From positions 1,116,001 through 1,180,000 of the forward strand of contig OY969783.1 of NCBI GenBank assembly GCA_963702995.1: a stretch of 64,000 nucleotides of DNA, in the 5' to 3' direction. A model generated the notes under the pieces. The model made no database searches. It was not told the origin of the DNA and saw only the letters and a list, made by a program, of their open reading frames with translations. How positions within the stretch are numbered: the stretch's first letter is position 1; the number at the start of each line of letters is the position of its first letter. Shown piece after piece: positions 1 through 8,395 of the stretch. Source of the stretch: MFD04580-c1 sp963702995 (GTDB lineage: Bacteria > Planctomycetota > Phycisphaerae > Tepidisphaerales > Tepidisphaeraceae). Position numbers and translations under genes: made by a program.

Positions 1-180
1 CGGTGAGGGCGCCGGCGGCACCTTCATTTGCGGGTCGAACCCCGGGGATTGAACCACCGGTGACCGAAAGTCAGGATAACGTCCCACATGTCGGCCGGCC
101 ATGCGGAGAACTGGGCCCGGCCGCCGCAAGGAGTCAAAGGACCGAGTTGCCCTTAACCATCACCTCTACAACCCCCTCGC

Positions 181-1570
181 CTGACACGGGCGCCGCGCGG
201 CGCCCCGGGCTCGTGCTGCGCCCTGATCGTCGCGCTTTTCCTGTCAGCGGCCGTTCCGATCATCCTCTGCGGCTACGACGGCGGGCGCGGGGCGTACGAC
301 GCCATCACCTTCCATCACCGGGCCATCGAGAAGTTCGCCGTCGAATGGCCGCGGCTCGACCTCTCGGACTACGCGTCGGCCACGACGCCCGGCTTCCATA
401 TCGTGCTCGCCGTCGCCCGGCGGCACGTCACGGGCAACTCGGCGGCGCTTCGGATGATCGGGGCGCTCTTTACGGTTGGGCTGCTCGCGACGCTCTCGAT
501 CGCCGTCGGCCGCCGGCTCCCTCCGCGCGAGGCGGTCGCCGTCTGCCTGCCGATCGTCTGCTCCTCATACGTATTCTCGTCGGGGGCTTGGCTCGTGCCG
601 GACAATGCCGGATGGTGGTGCGTTCTCGGCCTCGTCCTCCTTTCCCTTCGAGAATCGATTCGACGTCACGTTCGTCGCCGGGGGCAGCATCCTGCTTGCC
701 ATTGCGGTGCTCGTGCGGCAGTCGGCTCTCTGGGCGGCCGCCCCGCTTCTGGCGGCGACATGGATGCCGCTCGATTGGACCGGCGCCGCTGGCCCCGCCC
801 GCCCGACAAGCGAGCGCCCGTCCATCAACAACAGCCTGCTCTCGACCCTGATCCTTCTGCTCCCGGCGGCCCTGATCCTCACGGCGTTCATACGGATCTG
901 GCACGGGTTCACCCCGCCCTTCTTCCAGCGGTATAATGCTGCTATCAACCTCGCGGCGCCTGCCTTTGTGCTAGCGATCGCCGGAGCGTTCGCGCCGTTC
1001 TACGTCGGCGTGTTCCTGCCCCGGCGCGGGGCAACGCATCACCACTGGCGCGGCCCGGCGGCCGGGGCCTGCATCGGCCTGATCGTCTCTGCGCTCCCGC
1101 ATACGACGTACGACCTGGCCGCCGGGCGGTGGTCGGGGTTGTGGAATCTCGTCAAGGCTTTGCCGACCGTCGGGGGACGATCGCCCCTGATCATCTCGCT
1201 TTCGACGCTGGGCGGGGCGGCGGTCGGGTCGCTCGCCGCCGCGCAGCGGCCGCGGGATCGAGTGATGTTCCTAGCGACGTGGGCAGCGTTCTTGACCCTC
1301 AGCAGCGGGTCTCGGCTCGCTTTCCAGCGTTACGACGAGCCGTTCATCCTCCTCATCTTTGCGCTTTTCACCGCGCGGGCGGACGTGGCCGATCCGATCT
1401 GGTGTGACAAACGCCGGCAGCGTCGGCCGCTCTGGGCGACGGTCGGCCCGATCCTGCTCGCCGCCATCCTGCTGTTCGGCGTGACGATCCCGGACCTGCG
1501 CCACCCCGTGCGGCCTTCCGCAACGCCCGATTTCGGGCTGCGCTTGGGGGAATGGCCGGCGCCGCTGTAG
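181..1570 (+). CDS. GT-C membrane glycosyltransferase, ALG10/DIE2-like, frameshifted
   Basis: Polytopic membrane protein; best guess is a GT-C enzyme of the ALG10/DIE2 kind, which transfers glucose from a polyprenyl-phosphate carrier. Read in frame 1 from about 181, the N-terminal part has a hydrophobic helix (VALFLSAAVPIILCG), then FHHRAIEKF, TTPGFH and AALRMIG, the order of the ALG10 FH..Q, TTPPGLY and LR..N blocks. After a frame change near 640-665 it continues in frame 2 with LVRQSALW, like ALG10 RQTNIVW, followed by several hydrophobic segments to the stop at 1570. Frame 1 has no ATG or GTG between the stop at 154-156 and 403, so the start is unresolved and a second indel upstream is possible. 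The family call rests on short motifs only. Confidence 0.5.
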
Positions 1571-1618
1571 TTGACCCCAAAACCCCCTTCGGACAGCAGG
1601 AACGCCCGGGATGACCCT

Positions 1619-2509
1619 TCACCCGCCCGTCGGCCAGTGCCGCGCGATCTTCTCACGCAGGAAGACGACGCTCCGCTGCAACTGCTCCACACCGTCAACC
1701 CCGTCCTCAATGCTTACCCACCCGTTAAAGCCGACGCCGGCGAGCTCGCTGAAGATCGCGTTGTAGTCATTCATCCCGCGGCCGATCTCCCCGTGGCGCA
1801 GCCGCCGGGCGTAACCAAGCGCGTCCTCCTCGCGGCGCAGGTCATCCATCGTCCCTTCCGCCAAAAAGCGATCGCTCGCATGCATGGTGACGACGCGACG
1901 CTTCACGTGCCGCAGCAGTTCGAGCGGGTCTTCCCCAGCGAGGACGGTGTTGCTCGGGTCATAGTTCACGCCGAAGTTGGGCGATTCCACCCGCGCGATC
2001 AGGTCCAGGAAGACATCCATCTTCTGGGCGAACTCCGGGTGTTGCCAATACCCGTCCTTGTAATGGTTCTCGATGATGAGCGTCACACCGCGCGACGCGG
2101 CGTGGGGCAGGCAGGCGGTGATGGCGTCGGCCGCGTAGGTCAGCCCCGCCTCGCGCGAGACCTCCGGCCGCCGCTGGCCCGATAGCACCCGGCAGTACGT
2201 CCCGCCGAGGTCGGCCGTCAGGTCAATCCAGGATTTCTCCAGATCGATCTGCCGCTGCCGGAACGCGGCGTCAGGGTGGGTAAAGTCGGGCGAGCAGCAG
2301 AGCATCGGGACGCTCATCCCGGCATCCTCCACCATCCGCCGCGCCGGTGCGACATTGCGCGTGTCCGCCAGCTCGCGAAAGCCGGAGTAAAACTCCAGCC
2401 CGTCCACTTTCAACGTCTTGCTCAGATCGACCCATTGGCGGATCGTCATCGTCTCGTTAACGCACAGGTCGTCCAGCCAGGCTTTAGGGAACGCGGCGAG
2501 TTGTGGCAT
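1619..2509 (-). CDS. sugar phosphate isomerase/epimerase, TIM barrel (xylose isomerase-like)
   Basis: A 296-residue AP endonuclease 2/xylose-isomerase-like TIM barrel, a family that epimerises or isomerises keto sugars with a divalent metal. Typical metal-site strands are visible: IENHYKDGYW, GVNYDPSN, TMHASDRFL and WVSIEDG. The length is normal for the family and the ATG start opens a full barrel. It is the last gene of a minus-strand cluster with an SDR, a zinc dehydrogenase and a hexulose-phosphate synthase-like enzyme, which suggests sugar-acid or pentitol breakdown comparable to the UlaD/UlaE pathway. The exact substrate cannot be read from the sequence. Confidence 0.85.
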   Translation of the reverse strand: MPQLAAFPKAWLDDLCVNETMTIRQWVDLSKTLKVDGLEFYSGFRELADTRNVAPARRMVEDAGMSVPMLCCSPDFTHPDAAFRQRQIDLEKSWIDLTADLGGTYCRVLSGQRRPEVSREAGLTYAADAITACLPHAASRGVTLIIENHYKDGYWQHPEFAQKMDVFLDLIARVESPNFGVNYDPSNTVLAGEDPLELLRHVKRRVVTMHASDRFLAEGTMDDLRREEDALGYARRLRHGEIGRGMNDYNAIFSELAGVGFNGWVSIEDGVDGVEQLQRSVVFLREKIARHWPTGG

Positions 2510-2587
2510 AGGAAAGGGCCCTTCAATAGCACGGGAAAACCCGGCGTCAGAGGATGACTGCGGCGCGCCGGGAGCGGCCGCCAGGGG

Positions 2588-3354
2588 CTACTTCAAGGGA
2601 TTGCGGCCGATGATCGGGAACTGCTCGATCTCGAGCACTGTGCCCGACACCGGACGGCTTTCCTCACTCACCCAGTAGACGGCGGCCGCCGCCAACTGCT
2701 CCGGCGTCATGATCCGCCCCGACGGCGCGAACGCGGCCGGCGGATGCTCGTGCCAATCCGGCGGCAGACCTTCCGACACCTTCAGCTTGTATTCGTTCGG
2801 CGACAGCACCCAGCCCGGGTTGATCTGGTTCACCCGCACCTTATCGCGCCCGAGCGCATCGGACAGGTTCCGCGTCAGCGTCATCAGGGCCCCCTTGGAG
2901 CAGCTGTACGCGAGCTGGTTCGGCTCGCCGCAATAGGCATTGACCGAGCCGATGTTCAGCACAACGCCTTGCGAGGCCTTGAGGTGCGGAAGGGCCGCCT
3001 TGACGATCAACATTGGCGCCCGGCAGTTGATCGCCATCGCCCGGTCGAATAGGGCGACGTCGGTCGTGTCGATATTGCTCCGCACGATCCAGGCGGCGTT
3101 GTTGACGACCCCATCAATGCGGCCGAACGCCTTGATCGCCGCCTCGACCAGCCGCGTCGCGCTGGCCGGCTCGGCCAGGTCGTCCACATGGAGCGCGCGC
3201 GGCCGCCGAGGGAGGCGACCACCGGCTCCCCCATCTCCCGCTCCAGCCCATGAACCAGCACCCGCGCCCCCTCGGCGACAAATCGCCGCGCCATCGCCTC
3301 GCCGATGCCGGTCGTGCTCCCCGTGACGATGATCGCTTTATCGCTTAACCGCAT
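2588..3354 (-). CDS. SDR-family NAD(P)-dependent oxidoreductase, frameshifted
   Basis: Short-chain dehydrogenase of about 255 residues with a Rossmann fold. The N-terminal piece carries the cofactor motif TGSTTGIG just after the start. The rest, in another frame, carries VVNNAAW, the catalytic serine region NIGSVNAY, the YSCSK tyrosine/lysine pair and INPGWV. The frame changes near 3190-3205 in a GC-rich run, between GGRAR and LHVDDLAEP, so one base is lost or gained. All catalytic residues survive across the two frames, which points to a sequencing error or a recent mutation. It lies 78 bases upstream of the isomerase in the same transcription direction. Confidence 0.8.
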
Positions 3355-3400
3355 AGAGACGGCTCATTCCTTGCTCGGCGGGTGTCGTTCGGGCGCGGCG

Positions 3401-3970
3401 TCAGGCCGGGAAGATGTCCCTGACCGGGAACCGCAGGCCGGGCAGGTGAGGCTCGCCGCTAAGGGACTGCGTGGTGTTAAACAGTTCCGGCTCCGCGTCA
3501 CGGCGATAGACAGTGACCGTGCGGTAGATCGGCTCGACCACCCATACCAGTTTCACGCCCGCCTCCAGGTAGACGTCGATCTTCGCCAGGATGTCCTCCT
3601 GGGTGTCGGACGGCGAGAGGATCTCGACCGCCAGGACCGGAGGGCCTTCGACAAGGAACGCGTGCGGGTCAGTATGGGCCAGCACCTCCGCGGAGACGTA
3701 GGCGACATCGATCCCCACCGTCGAGTCGGGCGATCGCGCCAACCGAACGCCGGCTTCGCCGGAGAGGACCTCGCCGTGTGGGTGGGGCTGTGAATCGAGC
3801 CATCGCTTCAGGATGTAGGCGATGCTCGCTTCGGTTCGGCTGTGCGGACGGCTTCGTCGCGTCATCGGCCTCTCCCGCAACTGCCCCCGAATCAGGTCGC
3901 GGTCGATGCCGTCCGACGGAAGGGCCATCAGCTCTTCGGTCGTCATCGACGGTGGGTTGGCAATCGACAT
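3401..3970 (-). CDS. Uma2 family endonuclease (DUF820)
   Basis: A 189-residue protein of the Uma2/DUF820 family, a PD-(D/E)XK-fold group abundant in cyanobacteria and planctomycetes whose biological role is mostly unknown. The usual pattern is present: an N-terminal MTTEELMAL, then SPDSTVGIDVAYVS (core Asp), PPVLAVEILSPSD (core Glu) and DILAKIDVYLEAGVKLVWVVEP. The ATG at 3970 is preferred because it opens the conserved N-terminus; an upstream in-frame start at 4018 adds only low-complexity residues. It sits inside the sugar cluster but shares no obvious function with it, so it is probably an insertion into the operon. Confidence 0.85.
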   Translation of the reverse strand: MSIANPPSMTTEELMALPSDGIDRDLIRGQLRERPMTRRSRPHSRTEASIAYILKRWLDSQPHPHGEVLSGEAGVRLARSPDSTVGIDVAYVSAEVLAHTDPHAFLVEGPPVLAVEILSPSDTQEDILAKIDVYLEAGVKLVWVVEPIYRTVTVYRRDAEPELFNTTQSLSGEPHLPGLRFPVRDIFPA

Positions 3971-4116
3971 AGGCTTGCTCCCTGATCCCGCGGCGTCCGG
4001 TTTCAGCGCCGGCCACACGCGAGCCGCGCCCGTCAGGAAGCGGTCTCTGACCGCTCCGATCCAGGCCGCACTGACGACGCACGCCTCGCGGCCGACCGAC
4101 CTGACCGCTCCCTAAC

Positions 4117-4214
4117 CAGACTGTCGAAAAACCCAAAAAATGCCGGAAAGCGCTTCGTTTTTCGCTCAAAAACGGCGGTCGTTGGGTCGCTGTTACGGGT
4201 TTTTCGACAGTCTG
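4117..4214. repeat. 98-bp palindromic element with 18-bp perfect terminal inverted repeats
   Basis: Positions 4117-4134 (cagactgtcgaaaaaccc) and 4197-4214 are exact reverse complements of 18 bp, separated by 62 bases. The interior also has A-rich and T-rich tracts. The element fills the gap between the zinc dehydrogenase and the Uma2 gene. It has no coding capacity and no convincing target-site duplication, so it may be a MITE-like relic, a REP-type hairpin or a processing site. Confidence 0.65.
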
Positions 4215-4262
4215 TCACGGCCGCGGCTCGCCGGGCGCCGCTCCGGAAAAAACGACTCGATG

Positions 4263-5285
4263 CTACGGCTTCAGGACCGCCTTCGCGATCGCGCCGGAAT
4301 GCATGGTTTCGAACGCGGTATGCCATTCGGCCAGCGGCCACGTGCCGCCGACGATCGGGCTGACATCGAGCCGCCCCGTCGCGAGGAGCCGGATTACCCG
4401 CTCCCAGATGGGCCAGTTGTGGCTGAAGCTCCCCTGGAGCGTGATGTTCTTCTGCACGAGCGGGTCCAGCGAAAAGTTGAGCGGCTGCGGGCCCCAGCCG
4501 ACTTTGCTGATCCATCCGTCCGGCCGCACGATCTGCATGGCCGACTTGAGCGTCGCCGAAACACCGGCGGCGTCAACCACGCCGTCAACGCCCAGGCCGT
4601 CCGTCTCCTTCGACCATTCCACCAGCCCCTCGACCAGCGGGACGCACCCGTATTGCCGGGCGATCTCCAGCCGGGAGCGGTCGCGCTCCAGCCCGACAAC
4701 GGCGACTTCCGCCCCGCAGAGCCGCGCCATCGCCCCGCACAGGAGCCCGATCGGCCCCGGCCCGAAGACGACCACGCGATCGCCCGGGCGGATCCGCCGG
4801 TGCTGCGCGACCGCATTGAACGCCACACAGCATGGCTCGGTCAGGGCGGCCGTCTCCAGCGCCAGCTCCTTGGGCACCTTGTGCAGGCACCGCGCCGGCA
4901 CCCGGACAAATTTGGTCATCGCGCCGTTCACCCCGTAGCCGAACCCCTTGCGGGTCGGGTCGAGGTTATAGAGCCCCTGCCGCGACATCGGGTTGTTCGG
5001 GTCGATAACGGCCGCCGTTTCGCTGACGGCCCGGTCCCCTTCCAGCCATCCGGCGACGCGCTCGCCCATGCGGCGAACAACGCCTGCAAACTCGTGCCCG
5101 AGCACCACCGGGTAGTTCACCGGCCAGGAATGGTCGCTGGTCCACTGGTGCAGGTCCGACCCGCACACCCCAACGGCCGCCACTTCAAGCAGCACATCCT
5201 CCGGCCCGATCTCCGGCTCGGGGATATTGCGTAGCTCGACCGAGTACTTCTCCGGCGCGAAATTGACGACAGCGGGGTTGGGCAT
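4263..5285 (-). CDS. zinc-type medium-chain alcohol/polyol dehydrogenase
   Basis: A 340-residue MDR-family dehydrogenase related to threonine, sorbitol and L-idonate dehydrogenases. The catalytic zinc site is visible (VCGSDLH, then GHEFAG), and the Rossmann motif is FGPGPIGLL. The lobe that normally holds the structural zinc with four cysteines reads IDPNNPMSRQGLYNLDP, so all four cysteines are replaced and the structural zinc is predicted to be absent. It starts 59 bases downstream of the hexulose-phosphate synthase-like gene and precedes the SDR and isomerase, fitting oxidation of a polyol or sugar acid in the same pathway. Confidence 0.88.
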   Translation of the reverse strand: MPNPAVVNFAPEKYSVELRNIPEPEIGPEDVLLEVAAVGVCGSDLHQWTSDHSWPVNYPVVLGHEFAGVVRRMGERVAGWLEGDRAVSETAAVIDPNNPMSRQGLYNLDPTRKGFGYGVNGAMTKFVRVPARCLHKVPKELALETAALTEPCCVAFNAVAQHRRIRPGDRVVVFGPGPIGLLCGAMARLCGAEVAVVGLERDRSRLEIARQYGCVPLVEGLVEWSKETDGLGVDGVVDAAGVSATLKSAMQIVRPDGWISKVGWGPQPLNFSLDPLVQKNITLQGSFSHNWPIWERVIRLLATGRLDVSPIVGGTWPLAEWHTAFETMHSGAIAKAVLKP

Positions 5286-5344
5286 GGCTGGGTTCCCGGT
5301 GAAAGGCGGATGTCACAAAACCAGGGGGCGATCACTCGCCGAAA

Positions 5345-6049
5345 TCAGGCGGGCCGGCCGACGTCGCCGTAGCCGTGCACCTTCTGGCAGATCAGGCGAA
5401 GCGAGCTTTCCACGTCGCCCGAGGCGGTCTTGAAGGCGTCGGCGTCGATCGTCAGCGGCGCGCCCAGGACGACAAGCGGCGCTCCATATTCGGGCGTTCG
5501 GACCGCCTGTTCAAGGGTTAACCCGCCGACGGCCTGGACCGGCGCCTTGACGGCCTTCACGACTTCCCGCAACTGATCGAGCGGGCTAGGCATGCGGCCG
5601 CCCCGCGCGGCGATCCCCCGCCGCTCGTCATACCCGATGTGATGGATCACGTAATCGCAGCCGAAGTCTTCGAGCAGCTTCGCCCCCGCGACCATGTCCG
5701 GGCAGCCCAGGTTGTCCCCCATGACCTGCACGCCGAAGTCCTCGCCAGCCTTAACGACGACCCGCAACGTCTCTTCGTGAGCCCGTGCCATGACGACGAC
5801 GTGCGTCGCCCCCGCCTTGGCCATCAGCTCGGCCTCGAGCCAGCCGCCGTCCATGGTCTTCAGGTCGGCGACGATCGGCACGCCGGGGAAGCGATCCCGA
5901 AGCGCCCGAACCCCGTGCATCCCCTCGGCGATGATGAGCGGTGTCCCGGCTTCGAGCCAGTCCACGCCGGCCCGCAGGGCCATCTCGGCCGTGCTCAGGG
6001 CCTCGTCAACCGTCACCACATCAAGCGAAATCTGTACTATCGGCTTCAT
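5345..6049 (-). CDS. 3-hexulose-6-phosphate synthase / 3-keto-L-gulonate-6-phosphate decarboxylase-like (OMPDC superfamily)
   Basis: A 234-residue TIM barrel of the OMP decarboxylase superfamily. It carries QISLDVV at the start, the metal/phosphate motif ADLKTMDGG (D-x-K-x-x-D), VQVMGDNLG, and a C-terminal phosphate-binding VQAVGGLTL. Hexulose-phosphate synthase and UlaD-type decarboxylase share this scaffold and cannot be separated by eye; the neighbouring isomerase and dehydrogenases favour a sugar-acid decarboxylase. The start is supported by a strong GGAGGAG ribosome site a few bases upstream. It is the first gene of the minus-strand cluster running to 1619. Confidence 0.82.
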   Translation of the reverse strand: MKPIVQISLDVVTVDEALSTAEMALRAGVDWLEAGTPLIIAEGMHGVRALRDRFPGVPIVADLKTMDGGWLEAELMAKAGATHVVVMARAHEETLRVVVKAGEDFGVQVMGDNLGCPDMVAGAKLLEDFGCDYVIHHIGYDERRGIAARGGRMPSPLDQLREVVKAVKAPVQAVGGLTLEQAVRTPEYGAPLVVLGAPLTIDADAFKTASGDVESSLRLICQKVHGYGDVGRPA

Positions 6050-6079
6050 TCGTTCTCCTCCGTCCCAAAGGGCTTCGCT

Positions 6080-6108
6080 ACTGTACAGGCGGAGCTAGCG
6101 TCGCACAA
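6080..6108 (-). promoter_or_regulatory. candidate sigma70-type promoter of the sugar cluster
   Basis: On the minus strand a TTGTGC box (6108-6103) and a TACAGT box (6085-6080) are separated by 17 bases. They lie about 30-60 bases upstream of the first gene of the cluster, which has a GGAGGAG site. Both boxes are imperfect, so this is only a candidate. Confidence 0.4.
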
Positions 6109-6174
6109 ACGCAGATTCCGAGCGAACGGCTTGTAACATCAGGTGGAACGCCGAGCGGGCTTGGTTCAAGCGGG

Positions 6175-6203
6175 TTGTCTATCGACCCGACGATAACTAT
6201 GAT
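6175..6203 (+). promoter_or_regulatory. sigma70-type promoter of the tmRNA gene
   Basis: TTGTCT at 6175-6180 and TATGAT at 6198-6203 are separated by exactly 17 bases. A start near 6210 would leave a leader of about 45 bases to be removed before the mature tmRNA 5' end at 6255. Confidence 0.65.
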
Positions 6204-6254
6204 GTGCGGACCCAGATGTTGATCGACGGGCGGTGAAGCCCGTGATCGACCACC

Positions 6255-6633
6255 GGGGGCGATCGGTTTCGACCGGATGGCGACGGTGGTGGTGGCATGC
6301 CGAGGACGCTCGTGGGCCTCGTTAATCAGCGAGCAAACAACAACTGCTGACAACACTGTCACAGGCCGGATTGGCTTCACCGCCAGCCCGGTTCGCATGG
6401 CTGCCTAATTAAGGGCAACCTCGGCACGACCTGAAGCCCGCGTCAGGCCGGCCGCAAAACAGCGGGATGGCTGTCAGATTCGGACGTTGATCTGACGGCG
6501 AGAAACAGACGGCTGGGCCCCGGTGCAGAGTGTCGATGCCCGTCACCGGGGCCGAGATTAAAACATCGACTATGCATGTAGATGCCATCATTCGAGTTAT
6601 CTCGGGACGGGGGTTCAATTCCCCCCGCCTCCA
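6255..6633 (+). ncRNA. ssrA: transfer-messenger RNA (tmRNA)
   Basis: Rescues stalled ribosomes by acting first as an alanine tRNA, then as a short mRNA that tags the nascent chain. The 5' end GGGGGCG (6255-6261) pairs with CGCCTCC (6626-6632) to form the seven-pair acceptor stem with one G-U, and A6633 is the discriminator. CCA is not encoded. The 5' CGATCGGTTTCGACCGGATGG block and the 3' ATCTCGGGACGGGGGTTCAA T-arm region are classic. The likely tag frame ends ...RMAA then TAA at 6406-6408. The resume codon is uncertain: GCA-AAC-AAC-AAC, the expected look, runs into TGA after one more codon, so the tag frame only works from another codon or with a one-base indel. A T6 run follows directly. 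Confidence 0.93.
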
Positions 6634-6655
6634 TTTTTTCGAAGAGCGAAAAAAT

Positions 6656-6740
6656 AGAGCAGTGGAGACAAGAACAGGCGACCAGGTGAAGAGGCCTGAT
6701 ACTGCACGGCGGTCTCCTGCTCGCCTGTTCTCCTGCTCAG
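6656..6740. repeat. imperfect palindrome downstream of tmRNA
   Basis: The left arm (gagcag ... agaacaggcga) and the right arm (tcgcctgttct ... ctgctc) are inverted copies with a small insertion in the left arm, spanning about 80 bases. The structure could terminate or process the tmRNA transcript, or be a REP-type element. No coding potential is seen. Confidence 0.45.
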
Positions 6741-6755
6741 CTGCGGACCGCCCAG

Positions 6756-7063
6756 ATGGCGTTCATGTTCGAGAACCTTGCCGTGTAACCAGCGGGCAAT
6801 CTATTTCACGGACCAAATCGTCACTCTGACCGGCTCTTTCCCGCGGGAATTCTATTTTCTCGCTGATCAACTGAATCGCGCTTCGTTGTCCGTCGCGACG
6901 AATCTGGCTGAAGGCAACGGTCGCTTCGCCAAATCCGACCGCCGCAACTTCTTCATCATCGCTCGCCGCTCGGCATGAGTGTATGCCACTCTCTGCCTTG
7001 CAGATTGAACCAAAGCTCGTACATCGCGGCCACAGTCGCTACGGGTTGACGATCTGCCATTGA
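6756..7063 (+). pseudogene. four-helix-bundle protein (S23/23S rRNA intervening-sequence type), broken
   Basis: The family signature is clear: FPREFYFLADQLNRA, then VATNLAEGNGR and FFIIAR. The reading begins at ATG 6756 with FMFENLAV, hits TAA at 6786, and resumes one base out of frame with QRAIYFTDQ, so the expected LAVYQRAIYF needs one extra A removed. A second one-base change at 6976 converts ARRSA-stop into ECMPLSALQ, the family's usual continuation, which ends at TGA 7061. The C-terminus is still shorter than the normal 115-125 residues. Either two indel errors or a genuine decaying gene. The role of the family is unknown. Confidence 0.65.
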
Positions 7064-7114
7064 CGCCGGCTCAGCTCGCATCGTGCGGTTCGGTAAGTCT
7101 TGAGGAGGAGGGCC

Positions 7115-8395
7115 ATGCGAGGTCTGTCCGCCAGCGCGATACGGTGGGGCTTTCGTCTTTCTTTACTGTTGGCCGTCCAAGGCTGCTCCGGGCTGCCACA
7201 AGGGTATCCGTTCAAGATCGAGCGGGCGTGCGGCGTAAGCGATCCGCAGTTTTTGCGGACGATGAATCATCTGCTCGGGCCTCCGCTCGTGGAGGGGAAC
7301 TCGGTCGAGACACTTGTCAACGGCGATCGGATCTTTCCCGTGATGCTTGAGGGAATTCGGTCCGCGCGACGGACGATCACGTTCGAAACATTCATCTACT
7401 GGAAGGGGGAGATTGGGCGCGCGTTTACCACCGCCCTGTCCGAGCGGGCGCGGGCGGGGGTCAAGGTGGACGTCCTGATCGACGCCGTGGGCGGGGATCG
7501 GATCGACGGCACGTACATCCGGCAGATGACCGACGCCGGAGTCGAAGTGAAAATGTACCACCCGCTGAAGTGGTGGGACCTCTCGTCGGCCGCCAGATTG
7601 AACAATCGCACCCACCGAAAACTGCTCGTCATCGACGGCAAGCTGGGGTTCACCGGCGGGGTTGGCGTGGCGGACGTCTGGTCGGGCGACGCTCAGGATC
7701 CGCGGCACTGGCGCGACACGCACTATCGGGTGACCGGCCCGGTCGTGGCCGACCTTCAGGCGGCGTTCGCCGACCACTGGCTGACCACCGACGGGCAAGT
7801 GCTGCAGGGGGACGATTACTTCCCAAAGCTGGAACAGGCCGGGACGCTGCTGGCCCAGGAGTTCAAGAGCGCCAGCGACGGGAGCAGCGATAGCATGCAG
7901 TTGATGTACCTGCTGTCGATCACGGCCGCCAGCCGGAGCATCCGCCTCGCAACAGCCTATTTCGTCCCCGACGATTTGACGATCCGGGCGCTGCTGGCGG
8001 CGCGGCGCCGCGGCGTGAGGGTGCAGGTGGTGATCCCCGGCAAATACACCGACGTCCCTACCACGCTGGAGGCGTCGCGGGCGTCGTGGGGGCCGATGCT
8101 CAAGGCGGGCGTCGAAAGCTATGAGTACGAGCCGACGATGTATCACTGGAAGATGATGGTGGTGGACGACCTGTGGACGTCGATCGGTTCGGCGAACCTG
8201 GACAACCGATCGTTCCGCCTCAATGGTGAAGCGAACCTCAACGTCCTGGACGCCGGCTTCGCGGCCGAGCAGGCGAAGCTGTTCGAGGCCGACCTGCGGC
8301 GCTCGAAACGAGTCACCTATGAGCAGTGGGCGCAGCGGACCTGGGGGCAGCGATTCGGCGATGCGATCGCGTCGCTGCTCAAGTGGCAACTGTGA
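7115..8395 (+). CDS. phospholipase D-like / cardiolipin synthase (ClsB-type) lipoprotein
   Basis: A 426-residue PLD-superfamily protein with two HKD motifs: RTHRKLLVID near residue 165 followed by GFTGG, and MYHWKMMVVD near residue 342 followed by GSANLDNRS. This fits cardiolipin synthases, which join two phosphatidyl groups at the membrane. The N-terminus has a hydrophobic stretch ending in LLAVQGC, a lipobox, so the protein is probably an exported lipoprotein. The ATG at 7115 follows a GGAGGAGGG ribosome site and is preferred to the upstream TTG at 7100. It stands alone between the broken S23 gene and nuoC. Confidence 0.88.
   Translation: MRGLSASAIRWGFRLSLLLAVQGCSGLPQGYPFKIERACGVSDPQFLRTMNHLLGPPLVEGNSVETLVNGDRIFPVMLEGIRSARRTITFETFIYWKGEIGRAFTTALSERARAGVKVDVLIDAVGGDRIDGTYIRQMTDAGVEVKMYHPLKWWDLSSAARLNNRTHRKLLVIDGKLGFTGGVGVADVWSGDAQDPRHWRDTHYRVTGPVVADLQAAFADHWLTTDGQVLQGDDYFPKLEQAGTLLAQEFKSASDGSSDSMQLMYLLSITAASRSIRLATAYFVPDDLTIRALLAARRRGVRVQVVIPGKYTDVPTTLEASRASWGPMLKAGVESYEYEPTMYHWKMMVVDDLWTSIGSANLDNRSFRLNGEANLNVLDAGFAAEQAKLFEADLRRSKRVTYEQWAQRTWGQRFGDAIASLLKWQL

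Noticed and set aside
6335..6352. tmRNA tag read as GCA-AAC-AAC-AAC-TGC-stop
   Set aside because: Only five residues and lacks the hydrophobic AA ending required of a degradation tag, so the MAA frame is preferred.
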